A DNA stretch of 64,000 bases from Chryseobacterium aahli (GCF_022699665.1 NZ_JALDNB010000010.1:62001-126000); one strand, 5' to 3'; positions 1-9,322 are shown, counted from the stretch's first letter. Notes: generated by a model not told the origin, from the letters alone. Numbers and translations are program-made.

Positions 1-1029
1 GAAAGACAATCTATTTACCACGAAAACATAGCATACAACGATATGGCATCATTGTACGGACTGAAAAAAAGGAATATGGATTCAGCATCGTACTACATGA
101 AAAAAGTTTATACAAACTTAAGTTCTTACAGTAATAGAGATGTCAGTATGAATGTGCTACTGGGAAAGGCTTCTGTTGCGCTAGCATCTTACTATGATTT
201 GATAGGAAAGAAGGATTCATCAGACTTTTATTTGAATAAGTCCAGATCTCAGGTACCGACTCATATCCCGGAAGACAGTAAGAACCCAAATGTTCCGAGA
301 CAACTATCGTCTATCTATCTTTTGCAGGGAAAACTTAATGAAGCAGAGAAATCTAATGATATCCTTTTAAAAAAAGCAGAAAAATCGGAATCTGCTGAAC
401 TTCTTAAAGAGGGCTATAAAAGAAAATACCTCATCTCTGAAAAAAAAGGAAATTTGAAAACTGCCAACAATTACCTGAAAAAGTATACAAAGGTCAGTGA
501 CAGTCTCAATTCTTTGGATGATATGAACGTTAAAAAGGCTTATAATAATATCATCAAAGAGAAAGATCAGCAGATCATTAGTAAAGCTGAGCATTCTAGA
601 TTTCTGATAATGATTATTGCATTTATAGTGATTATAATATTGCTTCTGGGATATTACGCCAAAAAGCGTTCTGACGAAAAGCGTTTGATCTTGAACAAAA
701 AACAATCTGAAATTTCAGAACTTGAGGGTAAAATCAATCTAGCTTTTGATGAGGTGGTTCTTTTGGCAAAAAATAATGATCCAACTTTCTTATCTCGGTT
801 TCTCGAAGTTTATCCTGAGTTCGGCCAGAAAATAATAAACATCTATCCAGGTATTCAAAATTCTGAATTAGAATTCTGTGCTTATATACGCTTAAACTTT
901 TCTACAAAAGATATCGCAAATTTCATTTTCGTCACTCCGAAAACAATACAAATGAGAAAATATAGATTAAGGAAAAAACTTAATATTCCTTCTGAAGATG
1001 ACATCTATATTTGGATCAATAATTTGTAG
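1..1029 (+). CDS. TPR-type membrane-anchored HTH transcriptional regulator (5' truncated)
   Basis: The reading frame is open from base 1, so the N-terminus lies outside the window; the first internal Met is at 43. The visible part has helical TPR-like repeats, one transmembrane segment around codons 198-218 (FLIMIIAFIVII), a short coiled stretch, and a C-terminal DNA-binding domain with the helix-turn-helix segment STKDIANFIFVTPKTIQ, which resembles LuxR-type HTHs. This layout (periplasmic TPRs, one membrane helix, cytoplasmic HTH) is common in Flavobacteriia and is usually taken as a signal-responsive regulator; the signal is unknown. The C-terminal domain is closely repeated in the 123-residue protein at 8747-9118. 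It may control the secreted-protein genes downstream, but that is inference from position only. Confidence 0.8.
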   Translation, partial: ERQSIYHENIAYNDMASLYGLKKRNMDSASYYMKKVYTNLSSYSNRDVSMNVLLGKASVALASYYDLIGKKDSSDFYLNKSRSQVPTHIPEDSKNPNVPRQLSSIYLLQGKLNEAEKSNDILLKKAEKSESAELLKEGYKRKYLISEKKGNLKTANNYLKKYTKVSDSLNSLDDMNVKKAYNNIIKEKDQQIISKAEHSRFLIMIIAFIVIIILLLGYYAKKRSDEKRLILNKKQSEISELEGKINLAFDEVVLLAKNNDPTFLSRFLEVYPEFGQKIINIYPGIQNSELEFCAYIRLNFSTKDIANFIFVTPKTIQMRKYRLRKKLNIPSEDDIYIWINNL

Positions 1030-1232
1030 ATTTTATTCTTCTTTTATAATGGAATTAGTAACAAAAAGCTATCTTCAAGTATGTAGAAAATATAAAGAAG
1101 GATATTTTTTACTTAAAACACTCACATTAGTAAATTACTTCTATGTCCGAAGAGAAACAGCTGTTATCAAACAAAAGCTTTTTTCGAAATATTAAAAAAG
1201 CAAAAAATATAAAATCATCAAAATAAATAAAA

Positions 1233-2108
1233 ATGAAAATCGCCTATATTGGTTATGAATTAAAGGAAAAATACTCAACAGGTATAAGTAATGACGAAGA
1301 TAGTGAGCTATTATTTTTCTTACAGGAAAAAGGATTAGAAATTGATTTTGTAGTCTGGAATGACAATACAATCAATTGGAAAAATTATGATATTGTTCTC
1401 ATTAAATCACCTTGGGATTATCACGAAAATATTTCACTATTTTACGCTTGGTTAGACAAAATACAATCTATTGGATTAAAAATGCTTAATCCAATAGATA
1501 TTATTAAATGGAACAGCAACAAACATTATTTGGATGAAGTTTCTAAAACAGGTTTGCCTGTTATTCCTTCAATTTATTTAAAAAAAGGAACACAATTACT
1601 AACAGATCAGTCGCTTTTCAGACAATTAAATACAGACAAAATCGTGATAAAGCCTTGCGTAAGTGCAAGTGCTAAAAACACGATTGTTCTTGATGCAGAA
1701 AATATTTTAAAACAATCTCATACCATCAATCAGCTTTTATTAGAAGAAGAATATATGGTTCAGCCATTTATCAAAGAAATTTCAAAAGGCGAATGGTCTT
1801 TTATCTTTTTTAACGGCATGTATAGCCACTGTGCGCTTAAAGTTCCAAAGCAAGGAGATTTCCGTGTTCAACACCATCATGGAGGAAGTATTCTTTATCC
1901 TGAGCCAAAATCGGAACATATCCTGCAGGCACAAAAATATGTAAAGAAATTTGCAAGCGGTACATTGTATGCGCGTGTAGATGTGGTTATAATAGATGAT
2001 GTATTATTCTTGATGGAGCTGGAGTTAATAGAACCTTATCTGTTTTTTAATTCTCAAAAGGAAAGACTGGAGCAATATCATCAAGCACTTATGAATTTAA
2101 CTTCTTAA
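1233..2108 (+). CDS. ATP-grasp domain protein (RimK/glutathione synthetase-like)
   Basis: A 291-residue cytoplasmic protein with an ATP-grasp layout: an N-terminal Rossmann-like half with the motif IKSPWDY, a nucleotide-binding lysine in VIKPCVSASAK near residue 138, the strand EWSFIFFNG near 186, a His/Gly-rich loop HHHGGS near 215, and the metal-binding segment LMELELIEPYLFF near 260. ATP-grasp enzymes join a carboxylate to an amine or thiol through an acyl-phosphate. The segments resemble those of 'prokaryotic glutathione synthetase-like' ATP-grasp proteins, but the substrate cannot be read from the sequence. It lies 27 bp upstream of an aldo/keto reductase on the same strand, so the two may be co-transcribed. 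Confidence 0.8.
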   Translation: MKIAYIGYELKEKYSTGISNDEDSELLFFLQEKGLEIDFVVWNDNTINWKNYDIVLIKSPWDYHENISLFYAWLDKIQSIGLKMLNPIDIIKWNSNKHYLDEVSKTGLPVIPSIYLKKGTQLLTDQSLFRQLNTDKIVIKPCVSASAKNTIVLDAENILKQSHTINQLLLEEEYMVQPFIKEISKGEWSFIFFNGMYSHCALKVPKQGDFRVQHHHGGSILYPEPKSEHILQAQKYVKKFASGTLYARVDVVIIDDVLFLMELELIEPYLFFNSQKERLEQYHQALMNLTS

Positions 2109-2135
2109 CTTAAATACTTTTGCTAAAACTAAAGC

Positions 2136-3008
2136 ATGAATAAAATACCATTTTCAAAAATTATTGCCGGAACCATGACATGGGGTGTCTGGGGGAAAAA
2201 CTGCAACACCAATCAAATGGTTGAATTGATAAATTGCTGTTTAGAAAACAACATTACCACTTTTGACCATGCAGATATTTACGGTGACTACACTACCGAA
2301 AATACTTTTGGAAAGGCATTTAATGAAAGTAAAATCGACAGAGAAAAAATACAAATGATTTCGAAGTGTGGCATTCAGATGCAATCTGACAATAGAAATA
2401 ATTCAATAAAACACTATGATTATTCTACATCTTACATCATTTGGTCTGTAGAACAGACATTGCGGAACTTACAGACCGATTATATAGACTTACTTCTTTT
2501 GCATAGGCCAAGTCCGTTAATGAAACCGGATGAAATTGCAGAGGCGGTTGAAAAACTTAAACAGGATGGAAAAATTATTGATTTTGGAGTGTCAAATTTT
2601 ACCCCATTACAAACTGATTTAATTCAAACCAAAACTAAAATTAGTTATAATCAAATTGAATTTTCCGTCACGCATCTTGAAGCAATGCTTAATGGTAGTT
2701 TAGATTATATGCAAACACATAAAATCACACCGATGTGTTGGTCTCCTTTGGGAACTGTTTTTAAAAAAGATAACGAACAGGCGAATCGTGTAAAAAGAAT
2801 TGCTACAAGTTTTTCAATAAAATATGATGTTCCGGTTGATGTCATACTTCTTGCATGGATTTTAAAGCATCCGGCAGGAATTTTACCTGTTTGCGGTACA
2901 GCAGACCCTTCAAGAATTATCAATTTGATAAAAGCAACAACTGTTGACATGGAGTTGCAAGACTGGTTTGCACTCTGGACAGAAAGTGCTGGCGTACCAG
3001 TTCCTTGA
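2136..3008 (+). CDS. Aldo/keto reductase family oxidoreductase (YdhF-like)
   Basis: A 290-residue NAD(P)H-dependent (beta/alpha)8-barrel oxidoreductase. The AKR catalytic residues are visible: Asp and Tyr in DHADIYGDY (about residues 43-51), Lys in ISKCG (about 76) and His in LLHRPSP (about 121). SNFTPLQ and the C-terminal VCGTADPSRI segment fit the cofactor site. Closest in character to E. coli YdhF. The physiological substrate is unknown. It follows the ATP-grasp gene after 27 bp and probably shares its transcript. Confidence 0.88.
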   Translation: MNKIPFSKIIAGTMTWGVWGKNCNTNQMVELINCCLENNITTFDHADIYGDYTTENTFGKAFNESKIDREKIQMISKCGIQMQSDNRNNSIKHYDYSTSYIIWSVEQTLRNLQTDYIDLLLLHRPSPLMKPDEIAEAVEKLKQDGKIIDFGVSNFTPLQTDLIQTKTKISYNQIEFSVTHLEAMLNGSLDYMQTHKITPMCWSPLGTVFKKDNEQANRVKRIATSFSIKYDVPVDVILLAWILKHPAGILPVCGTADPSRIINLIKATTVDMELQDWFALWTESAGVPVP

Positions 3009-3055
3009 TTTTTAATATAAATATCAATTTTTTTAGTTTTTGTCACATGTTCTCA

Positions 3056-3094
3056 TTACAATAGCTTGACCAAAATATGCTCAAGCTATTGTAA
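3056..3094. repeat. Perfect 14-bp inverted repeat after the aldo/keto reductase gene
   Basis: Arms 3056-3069 and 3081-3094 are exact reverse complements with an 11-nt loop. On the plus strand the stem is followed by A residues, not T, so it is not a classic intrinsic terminator in that direction, and on the minus strand the following bases are mixed. It could still end the transcript or protect its 3' end. Confidence 0.6.
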
Positions 3095-3570
3095 AAAAGA
3101 TATTGAGAATATTATCATAATTATAAATTTGATGATTCTTTTTTTACAGATAAGGCTTTCAAAATAGGGTTATACAGACATGGTGAATACCTCAACAATT
3201 ACAAGTCTTAAAATTAATTATCATGCTGTAAATTGCTATACTAATCCAACTATAAACATTCGAATCTTTCTGTAAATATCATTTTAGACAATAATCTTTA
3301 CAACGCTGTAATTTGGGTGAAAATTCTATTTACAATTACTAGTTTATTCGTGCAATTTATACGATTAGATAAAATAAATGAGATATCATTTTTGGTTAAT
3401 AGTTTCCGATGTGTAATTTAATGCTTTGATTATTAATTGGTTGTTGTTTTTGAGTATCTGTGTAGTGTGTGTTTTTTTGGTCTGAAGAATAAGAATTTAC
3501 TAGTTTGGCAGTAATATTTTTATTTAAAAAAACACTTTTGTTTTATCACTACTTTAAAATAATTCCTGCC
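3095..3570. other. AT-rich intergenic stretch without a supported gene
   Basis: About 475 bp with no open frame of convincing composition on either strand and no recognisable RNA. It holds the upstream region of the secreted protein that begins at 3571. Confidence 0.5.
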
Positions 3571-4188
3571 ATGAATGTTGTCTTAAAAAAGATGACATAC
3601 TTGTTATTATTTGTTGGTATTTATCTTTCAGCTAAAAACAATGATTCAAATAAAATTCTTACTGAAAATAATCAGCATGGACAGGTTGTAATTTATGAAA
3701 ACACTTCAGTTTACAATGTAGAAGCATTTGAAAATGCTAACATAATTTCATTGAATCAGGACAGTATCGAAAAAGTTGGTGCTGTTCCAGAAATTTTTAT
3801 TTCTGAAGGAACGATTATTTATATTTCGAAGGTTCCTGGAATTAATTCTGAAAGACATGATCTAAAAGATCAATCAAAAAAAATTGTTAGCGCAAAAGAC
3901 AAAAATTTAACAAAAAGAATTAAGGGCTGCCAGAATAATAATTCTTTAGCGTATAAAAATCCACCAAGAAATTCAAGGAAATTTTCTCATCATGAAAATA
4001 AAGATGTTGTTTTTTCAGAAAACCGGGGATCATCTTTTTCAAAAGCAACCATCAATTATAAAATTAATGATTTCAAAATCGATTTAGATAGTGAGATTTA
4101 CAAAATAATCTATCAAGATCCTGTACTTTTCAGTTGTTTTTCTTGTGGTAGATATTCTATAAGACCACCAAATTCTCTTATCATATAA
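3571..4188 (+). CDS. Hypothetical secreted protein
   Basis: The frame is open from a TTG at 3505, but the ATG at 3571 gives the better N-terminus: MNVVLKKM followed by the hydrophobic stretch TYLLLFVGIYLSA, a plausible Sec signal peptide. That leaves about 205 residues. A segment around residues 25-85 (VVIYENTSVYNVE...FISEGTIIYI) looks beta-rich; the rest is basic and Ser/Asn-rich. The C-terminus has the pair CFSCG. No family was recognised. It stands alone between two AT-rich gaps, upstream of a large surface protein. The same N-terminal pattern occurs in small exported proteins near flavobacterial adhesins, but a link is only inference. Confidence 0.6.
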   Translation: MNVVLKKMTYLLLFVGIYLSAKNNDSNKILTENNQHGQVVIYENTSVYNVEAFENANIISLNQDSIEKVGAVPEIFISEGTIIYISKVPGINSERHDLKDQSKKIVSAKDKNLTKRIKGCQNNNSLAYKNPPRNSRKFSHHENKDVVFSENRGSSFSKATINYKINDFKIDLDSEIYKIIYQDPVLFSCFSCGRYSIRPPNSLII

Positions 4189-4597
4189 CACTCATAAAAT
4201 TAGTCATATTGCAAATTATTATTTGTTTGCATCTTGAAAAATTTCATCAATAATTTTTAAACGAAAATTTGAAAATGATTTGTCATGTATCTATGTCTTC
4301 GAATGGAGAAATGCCTCTGTTTCTAACTAATTTAATATAAAATTAAAGCAAAAAAATTTTAACGAAAAAAATAATCTTAAAAATTTTAACTTCAAATGGT
4401 GAAAAAAAGATGACTATTATTTGCTGATTTTTAATCACAATTAGTCTCGACATTTTACTAAAAAGATTCAGATGATAAATTTATTAATGTCAATTAATGA
4501 ATCTCTCCATAATCTTAAAGATTCTCTACAAATAGAATTCTTTCACAATACTAAGTTGGTAAATGATCAGCTGACTTTACAATTAAATTTTAAACAA
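4189..4597. other. AT-rich upstream region of the large surface protein
   Basis: About 400 bp. The frame of the downstream gene is open back to 4472, but the extra residues are charged and precede a clear signal peptide, so this part is probably untranslated. No convincing promoter, hairpin or RNA was identified. Confidence 0.45.
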
Positions 4598-7500
4598 ATG
4601 ATAAAACTTAAACAATTTTTAGCAATAGTATTGGCCGTAATATCGGGCTGTATATATGCGCAACTTCCGGCTCCTGCTTATGTAGGGTCTGCAAAATTTT
4701 CAGCAAAGGGAAGCGGAGCTACGGGAAATCCTACAATTAATTTTACCCTCCCTAACGGAATAACCAATAAAAATAGAATAATGGTCATCACCATGAGTGG
4801 TGAAAGATATAACCCAAGCGGAACTAATCTTTTTACGAATAATGGTGCAAACGATATTTATGACGCAATTAGTTATTGGAACACAGTAGTTAATGGAATT
4901 GCAGCAACTGCTGTGGGTGGTTATCACCAAAATCTAAATTCCTCTACAAATTCCACGACTATACTTCAAGTTTGGAATGGGATGGCATATACTTATAAAA
5001 TACCAGATAATACGACAGGTACTGTATCCATAACATTTCCAAACCTTGGAACACCACAAACCGCAAATGATGAAATCTCATTTATTATTTCAGTGTATGA
5101 AAATGTGAAAAGTCTTCAATATATATTTGCACCTTTTGATATTGGTGCTTCTTCTTCGGTATCAGCCTTGACTGCGCCACTAGGAAGGACAACAGCTGAA
5201 ATTATGTATATGGTGCACGGGGGTATTACTCAACAAACCAACTTATCTCTTTCTACAGGCTGGACGGTTGATCAGACAAATAGGATTGATAATGTAACTA
5301 CAAATGCTGCTTCTGTTGCGCCAAATGAGCATGATGGTATAGCGCATATTGTAGGACATAGAAATGCTATTGTTGGCAATCCTACCGTAACTATTTCCAG
5401 ATCAGGTACTGGAAATGTTGTCAATGGTCTTGGCGTGTTTAATGCTTTAATGCCATTTGCTTCACCAGGTATTTCAGGCAACGTTTATAGAGATACTACA
5501 GGTTCATCTACCATAGAAGGTACAGCCACCAATGCAGGGGGAACTTATGTAAATGTAATCAACAGTACTAATAATTTAGTGTATTCAGCAGCGGTAAATA
5601 TTACTACAGGAGCATTTACCATCCCAACCGGATTTGTGATGGAAGGAGATACGTATCGATTAGAGCTTAGTAAAAATACGGCTTTTATTGGGAGTGCTGC
5701 TCCTCTAAAAGAGTTACCTGCAAATTGGCTGACAGTTGGCGAAAGCGCAACAGGGACTTCTCCTTTTACAAGCGATGGAGCAAATAATGGTACTATAAAT
5801 CTTACAATCGGTACGACGAATGTTACAGGATTACGTTATGGTATTAACAGTTGTACTGCAGGGAGTTCCTCACCAGCTATTAATGCTACTACACAATATT
5901 CAAATGTCCTATTCTCTTATACTATTCCTTGTGGAAGTTTAACGGCAAATTTAACGACGCTTACAGCATCCAATACTCCTCCGGGAAATACCATCACTTG
6001 GCATACCGGTGCTGCAGCTACTGATGCAAACAAAGTAACAGCTACTGCAATTTCAGGAACAGTAAAATTGTATGCAGCTTTTTATGATTCGACAGGACCT
6101 TGCTATTCGCCAACCAGAGAAGTAACGGTCAATGCTCCTATTTGTGCAGTAAATGATGATTATTCATCAACTCCGATTATCGCAGGAGTTGGTGGAACAT
6201 TACCTTCTATATTTAACAACGATACTTATAATGGAAATAATATAGCACTTTTACCACCCAATTCTGTTCAGTTTTTATATGAGTTGTGGACGCCGTCTAA
6301 TGCAATAGTAGATCTTGCAGGTAACGGATCAGTTACAATTCCTGCAACAGTTCCTCCGGGAACCTATACTTATATTTATAAAATTTGTGATAAAGATCCT
6401 GATGCTATTACAGGTGCATCTTGTAGTACTGCAAGCGTAACTTTTGTAGTTGCAGTAGATTCTGATGGGGATGGGGTTGCTGATACTTCAGATTTAGATG
6501 ACGATAATGATGGGATTTTAGATACTTTAGAGATGTATTGTGATCAAACTACTCCTCCGAATGGAGTATTTCCGGCTACAAATTCACCGGCTACTGCTCC
6601 GGCTTTTACCAATCAGTTGCTCTTTTTTGACTGGTCTGGTGTTACGTTGAGTAATGCTTCTCCTTCAGCTACAAGGTCAGTGGTCTTTAATGGCATTACC
6701 TACACAGCAACTGTGTCCGGATATAATTCTACGGCGAACAGTACCATGATAGCTAACGATATCTTAACATGGAACGGACCGAGCCAGATGATTGGGAGAT
6801 ATTATAATGTCAACGGCACAAATTTTAAAGAGGTCTTTTTTACTCCTTCAAATGTTACATCTACAAATAATTTCAATTTTAAGATAACTGCAACTAAGGG
6901 TTCTGTGATTTACCCTGTTGATATCGTAGTATTTGATTCTGAGACTTCAAATAATTTTCTTTCCACAGAAAAGGTCAAATATGTTACTTCCGGATCTAAT
7001 TTTAGCTTGCTTGAGAAGACAGGAACGGGATCAATACCCGGTAATATTACTGGTGAAGGAACCAATACGCTTACTTATTTACTCACCGAGAATACCAATG
7101 TTAATGCACTATATGTAACATCGGGTTATGATTTTACAATAAATGCCAGTGTTGAGATGACTAATCTATCGCAACAAGCTATTGGCTTTGCTGTAAGGGT
7201 ATTTTGTGATAATGATAATGATGGTGTCCCTAGTTACTTAGATTTAGATAGTGACGGAGATGGTTGTTCAGATGCAATAGAAGGAGAATCTGCATTTACG
7301 GCTTCGAATTTAGTAAATTCTGGAATGCCTGGAGGGAATTCTGGAGGAAGTTATACAGGAACTTCAACTACGCCAGTCACTCAAAATTTAGGTAATACCG
7401 TAGGCAGTACTGCCACAACTATTGGAGTTCCTACCATTGCAGGTGCGGGACAAACGATCGGAGATTCTCAAAATGGAGCTGTAAGTTCGCAGTGTTCTTC

Positions 7501-7849
7501 AACTTGTTACAAGCCGGGCATATTAGATACAGCCAATACATATCCGACCAAACACGGTATCACAGCTCTAGGAAGAGCTGGGGCTGAAAGCGAAAACTGG
7601 CCAATGGTAAGACAAAGCGCTTGGACTGTCCTAGAAGCTAAGACGAAAGGATTTGTCCTCAATAGGGTTAAATTCAATGCGAGTAATTTACCTGTCGCAG
7701 CAGATGGAACAACACTGGTAATTACAAGCCCAATAGAAGGAATGATGGTATATGATACCACCAACAACTGTCTGAAGGTTTATACTTCTAACGATGGTGG
7801 GACAACTTACGCCTGGCATTGTATGGCTACCCAAACTTGTCCTCAATAA
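4598..7849 (+). CDS. Large secreted surface protein with calcium-binding aspartate repeats
   Basis: Start placed at the ATG at 4598 because it opens a standard signal peptide (MIKLKQFLAIVLAVISGCIYAQ); product about 1083 residues. The body is Thr/Asn/Ser/Gly-rich and beta-like, as in flavobacterial adhesins. Two Asp-rich segments, DSDGDGVADTSDLDDDNDG near residue 620 and DNDNDGVPSYLDLDSDGDG near 870, resemble thrombospondin type 3 or dockerin-like calcium loops. The last about 110 residues carry IEGMMVYDTTNNCLKVY, a motif also found at the end of the next gene's product. No typical type IX secretion C-terminal domain was seen, so how it reaches or stays at the surface is unclear. A ligand or substrate cannot be named. 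Confidence 0.72.
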   Translation: MIKLKQFLAIVLAVISGCIYAQLPAPAYVGSAKFSAKGSGATGNPTINFTLPNGITNKNRIMVITMSGERYNPSGTNLFTNNGANDIYDAISYWNTVVNGIAATAVGGYHQNLNSSTNSTTILQVWNGMAYTYKIPDNTTGTVSITFPNLGTPQTANDEISFIISVYENVKSLQYIFAPFDIGASSSVSALTAPLGRTTAEIMYMVHGGITQQTNLSLSTGWTVDQTNRIDNVTTNAASVAPNEHDGIAHIVGHRNAIVGNPTVTISRSGTGNVVNGLGVFNALMPFASPGISGNVYRDTTGSSTIEGTATNAGGTYVNVINSTNNLVYSAAVNITTGAFTIPTGFVMEGDTYRLELSKNTAFIGSAAPLKELPANWLTVGESATGTSPFTSDGANNGTINLTIGTTNVTGLRYGINSCTAGSSSPAINATTQYSNVLFSYTIPCGSLTANLTTLTASNTPPGNTITWHTGAAATDANKVTATAISGTVKLYAAFYDSTGPCYSPTREVTVNAPICAVNDDYSSTPIIAGVGGTLPSIFNNDTYNGNNIALLPPNSVQFLYELWTPSNAIVDLAGNGSVTIPATVPPGTYTYIYKICDKDPDAITGASCSTASVTFVVAVDSDGDGVADTSDLDDDNDGILDTLEMYCDQTTPPNGVFPATNSPATAPAFTNQLLFFDWSGVTLSNASPSATRSVVFNGITYTATVSGYNSTANSTMIANDILTWNGPSQMIGRYYNVNGTNFKEVFFTPSNVTSTNNFNFKITATKGSVIYPVDIVVFDSETSNNFLSTEKVKYVTSGSNFSLLEKTGTGSIPGNITGEGTNTLTYLLTENTNVNALYVTSGYDFTINASVEMTNLSQQAIGFAVRVFCDNDNDGVPSYLDLDSDGDGCSDAIEGESAFTASNLVNSGMPGGNSGGSYTGTSTTPVTQNLGNTVGSTATTIGVPTIAGAGQTIGDSQNGAVSSQCSSTCYKPGILDTANTYPTKHGITALGRAGAESENWPMVRQSAWTVLEAKTKGFVLNRVKFNASNLPVAADGTTLVITSPIEGMMVYDTTNNCLKVYTSNDGGTTYAWHCMATQTCPQ

Positions 7850-7868
7850 GTGATTAATCTTAGTAAAA

Positions 7869-7897
7869 CTTTGTCAAAGATCAAAACTTTGACAAAG
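7869..7897. repeat. Intergenic palindrome CTTTGTCAAAG...CTTTGACAAAG (copy 1)
   Basis: An 11-bp perfect inverted repeat with a 7-nt loop between two secreted-protein genes. Almost the same palindrome occurs at 48656-48685, upstream of the second GH144 gene. The recurrence points to a dispersed intergenic element and not a gene-specific site. Confidence 0.6.
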
Positions 7898-7933
7898 CTG
7901 TTATAAAATACTAACTTTTATAAATCAAAAAAA

Positions 7934-8482
7934 ATGAAAAAAATATTCATATCAACCGTTTTATTTATCTCCGCCAATGTTTTTTCACAAGTAGCGATTG
8001 GGAAAAGTATGGTTACAAATAACTCTGTTTCATTAGAATTTGGAACAGGAAACAAAGGTCTCGTTTTACCCTGGACGAATGCAGCAAGTAATTCTGCACC
8101 TTTCATTACAGGATATACAGGATCTGAAATTATTGTAGATGGAACTCTTATATTCGACAGTTCCGATAAGAAGGTCAAATACAAGAAATCAGGATCCTGG
8201 GTTGATATTTCTGTGGATACAAACGGAGCAGTAGATATAACATTACAAACTAGTAAAACAGATCTTCCCGGCGCAAAAGTGGCGATAGGGACAAGTTCAG
8301 CAACAGATACCACACCCGGTATATTGGTTTTGACTGACATTGACAAGGCAATGATTTTACCGAAAGTAGCACTGCCTCATCTGAATATAAAAAATCCCAC
8401 AACAGGAATGATTGCTTACGATACCACTAACAGACAATTAGCTGTATATAATGGCACGAATTGGACATTTTGGAAGCCTTAA
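7934..8482 (+). CDS. Secreted hypothetical protein with C-terminal 'YDTTN' motif
   Basis: 182 residues with a clear signal peptide (MKKIFISTVLFISANVFSQ). The C-terminal segment GMIAYDTTNRQLAVYNGTNW is the same motif type as IEGMMVYDTTNNCLKVY in the preceding large protein; such endings are frequent in Bacteroidota exported proteins. The 84-bp gap to the upstream gene contains a palindrome. The two proteins probably act together at the cell surface, but their function is unknown. Confidence 0.7.
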   Translation: MKKIFISTVLFISANVFSQVAIGKSMVTNNSVSLEFGTGNKGLVLPWTNAASNSAPFITGYTGSEIIVDGTLIFDSSDKKVKYKKSGSWVDISVDTNGAVDITLQTSKTDLPGAKVAIGTSSATDTTPGILVLTDIDKAMILPKVALPHLNIKNPTTGMIAYDTTNRQLAVYNGTNWTFWKP

Positions 8483-8577
8483 TGATAATTGTTTAATTTT
8501 TTGATAACGCACATCTAACATAATGAAATGTCTGAAAAGTCAGATGATGTACTAGAGATAGACAAAAATCTTAAAAT

Positions 8578-8697
8578 AATTTAAAAGTAATCCGCAATAT
8601 TAGTGCAATAGAGCGAAATATTCTTAAAATATTCGCTAATGAAATTTTCAGTAATAAAACTAAAGAGATAGCAGGTCATCAAGTATACTATTTTTTT
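8578..8697 (+). pseudogene. Possible remnant of a LuxR-type HTH gene
   Basis: Translating from 8578 gives about 38 codons before a stop, without a start codon. They include the segment ISAIERNILKIFANEIFSNK followed by TKEIAGHQVY, which resembles the opening of a LuxR/GerE HTH (an 'x-x-x-E-x-x-I-L-x-x-x-A-x-x-x-x-N-K-x-I-A' pattern). A TAA precedes the frame at 8572. It lies just upstream of an intact short HTH gene. This looks like decay of a response-regulator gene, but the match is short. Confidence 0.35.
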
Positions 8698-8746
8698 TAA
8701 TGCTAACAGGTTTTGTTATTTAATTGGATAAAAATTTCTAGAAACT

Positions 8747-9118
8747 ATGAAGAGTAATAATAGTAATAAAAAAGATCTGTTTTCTGAGAAACAAGATGAT
8801 ATTGATAGGTTAGAAAATGAAATCGATTCTTCATTTGAAGCAATTGTTAGCCTAGCAAAGGCGAATTCTCCTAATTTTTTAGCGCGTTTTCAAGATGTTT
8901 ATCCTCATTTCTGTAATAAAATTACTGAAATTTATCCTGAAATTAATAATACTGAGCTCATATTTTGCGCTTATCTCCGTCTCAATTTTTCTTCCAAAGA
9001 AATTGCAAACTATACTTTTGTTACACCAAAAACAATACAGATGAAGAAATATAGATTGAGGAAAAAATTGAGTATTCCCTCTGATCAGGATATTAATATT
9101 TGGATGTATAAACTTTAG
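8747..9118 (+). CDS. Short HTH DNA-binding protein, paralogue of the 1-1029 regulator's C-terminus
   Basis: 123 residues. After about 20 polar residues the protein matches, without gaps, the last about 105 residues of the regulator at 1-1029: both share FxDVYPxF/FLEVYPEF, ELxFCAYxRLNFS, KxIANxxFVTPKTIQM and KYRLRKKLxIPS. The TPR and membrane parts are absent, so it would be a soluble DNA-binding domain. It could be a functional short regulator that competes for the same sites, or the surviving 3' end of a longer gene; degenerate coding sequence just upstream (8578-8697) is compatible with the second view. Confidence 0.65.
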   Translation: MKSNNSNKKDLFSEKQDDIDRLENEIDSSFEAIVSLAKANSPNFLARFQDVYPHFCNKITEIYPEINNTELIFCAYLRLNFSSKEIANYTFVTPKTIQMKKYRLRKKLSIPSDQDINIWMYKL

Positions 9119-9296
9119 ATTTTTGTAACAAAAATGTAAATGGTATATAATCTGTAATCTCACCCTTCTTAAGAACACTCAAAAGTAGAGTTTTTTGTTA
9201 AAAATATGATTGGTTAATGTATTATGAATTCTAGGATAAATTTATTTGAACATTAAAAAGTATTAATCTGATTTATTCTGATTCAAATAACAAAAT

Positions 9297-9322
9297 GGCG
9301 CCACTTGTCTTCAAGTGGCGCC
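9297..9322 (-). terminator. Intrinsic terminator of tRNA-Arg
   Basis: An 11-bp perfect GC-rich stem (GGCGCCACTTG / CAAGTGGCGCC) with a TCTT loop lies 14 nt beyond the 3' end of the minus-strand tRNA. On the minus strand it runs into ATTTTG. Confidence 0.75.

Noticed and set aside
998..1195. 65-codon plus-strand ORF overlapping the regulator's end
   Set aside because: The N-terminal part only re-reads the regulator gene in another frame, no start context is plausible, and no domain or sensible composition is visible.
1233..3008. Small-molecule biosynthetic cluster from the ATP-grasp and aldo/keto reductase genes
   Set aside because: Two enzymes alone, without precursor peptide, transporter or further tailoring genes, do not support a cluster.
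4472..4597. N-terminal extension of the large secreted protein
   Set aside because: The 42 extra residues would bury the signal peptide that begins at 4598.
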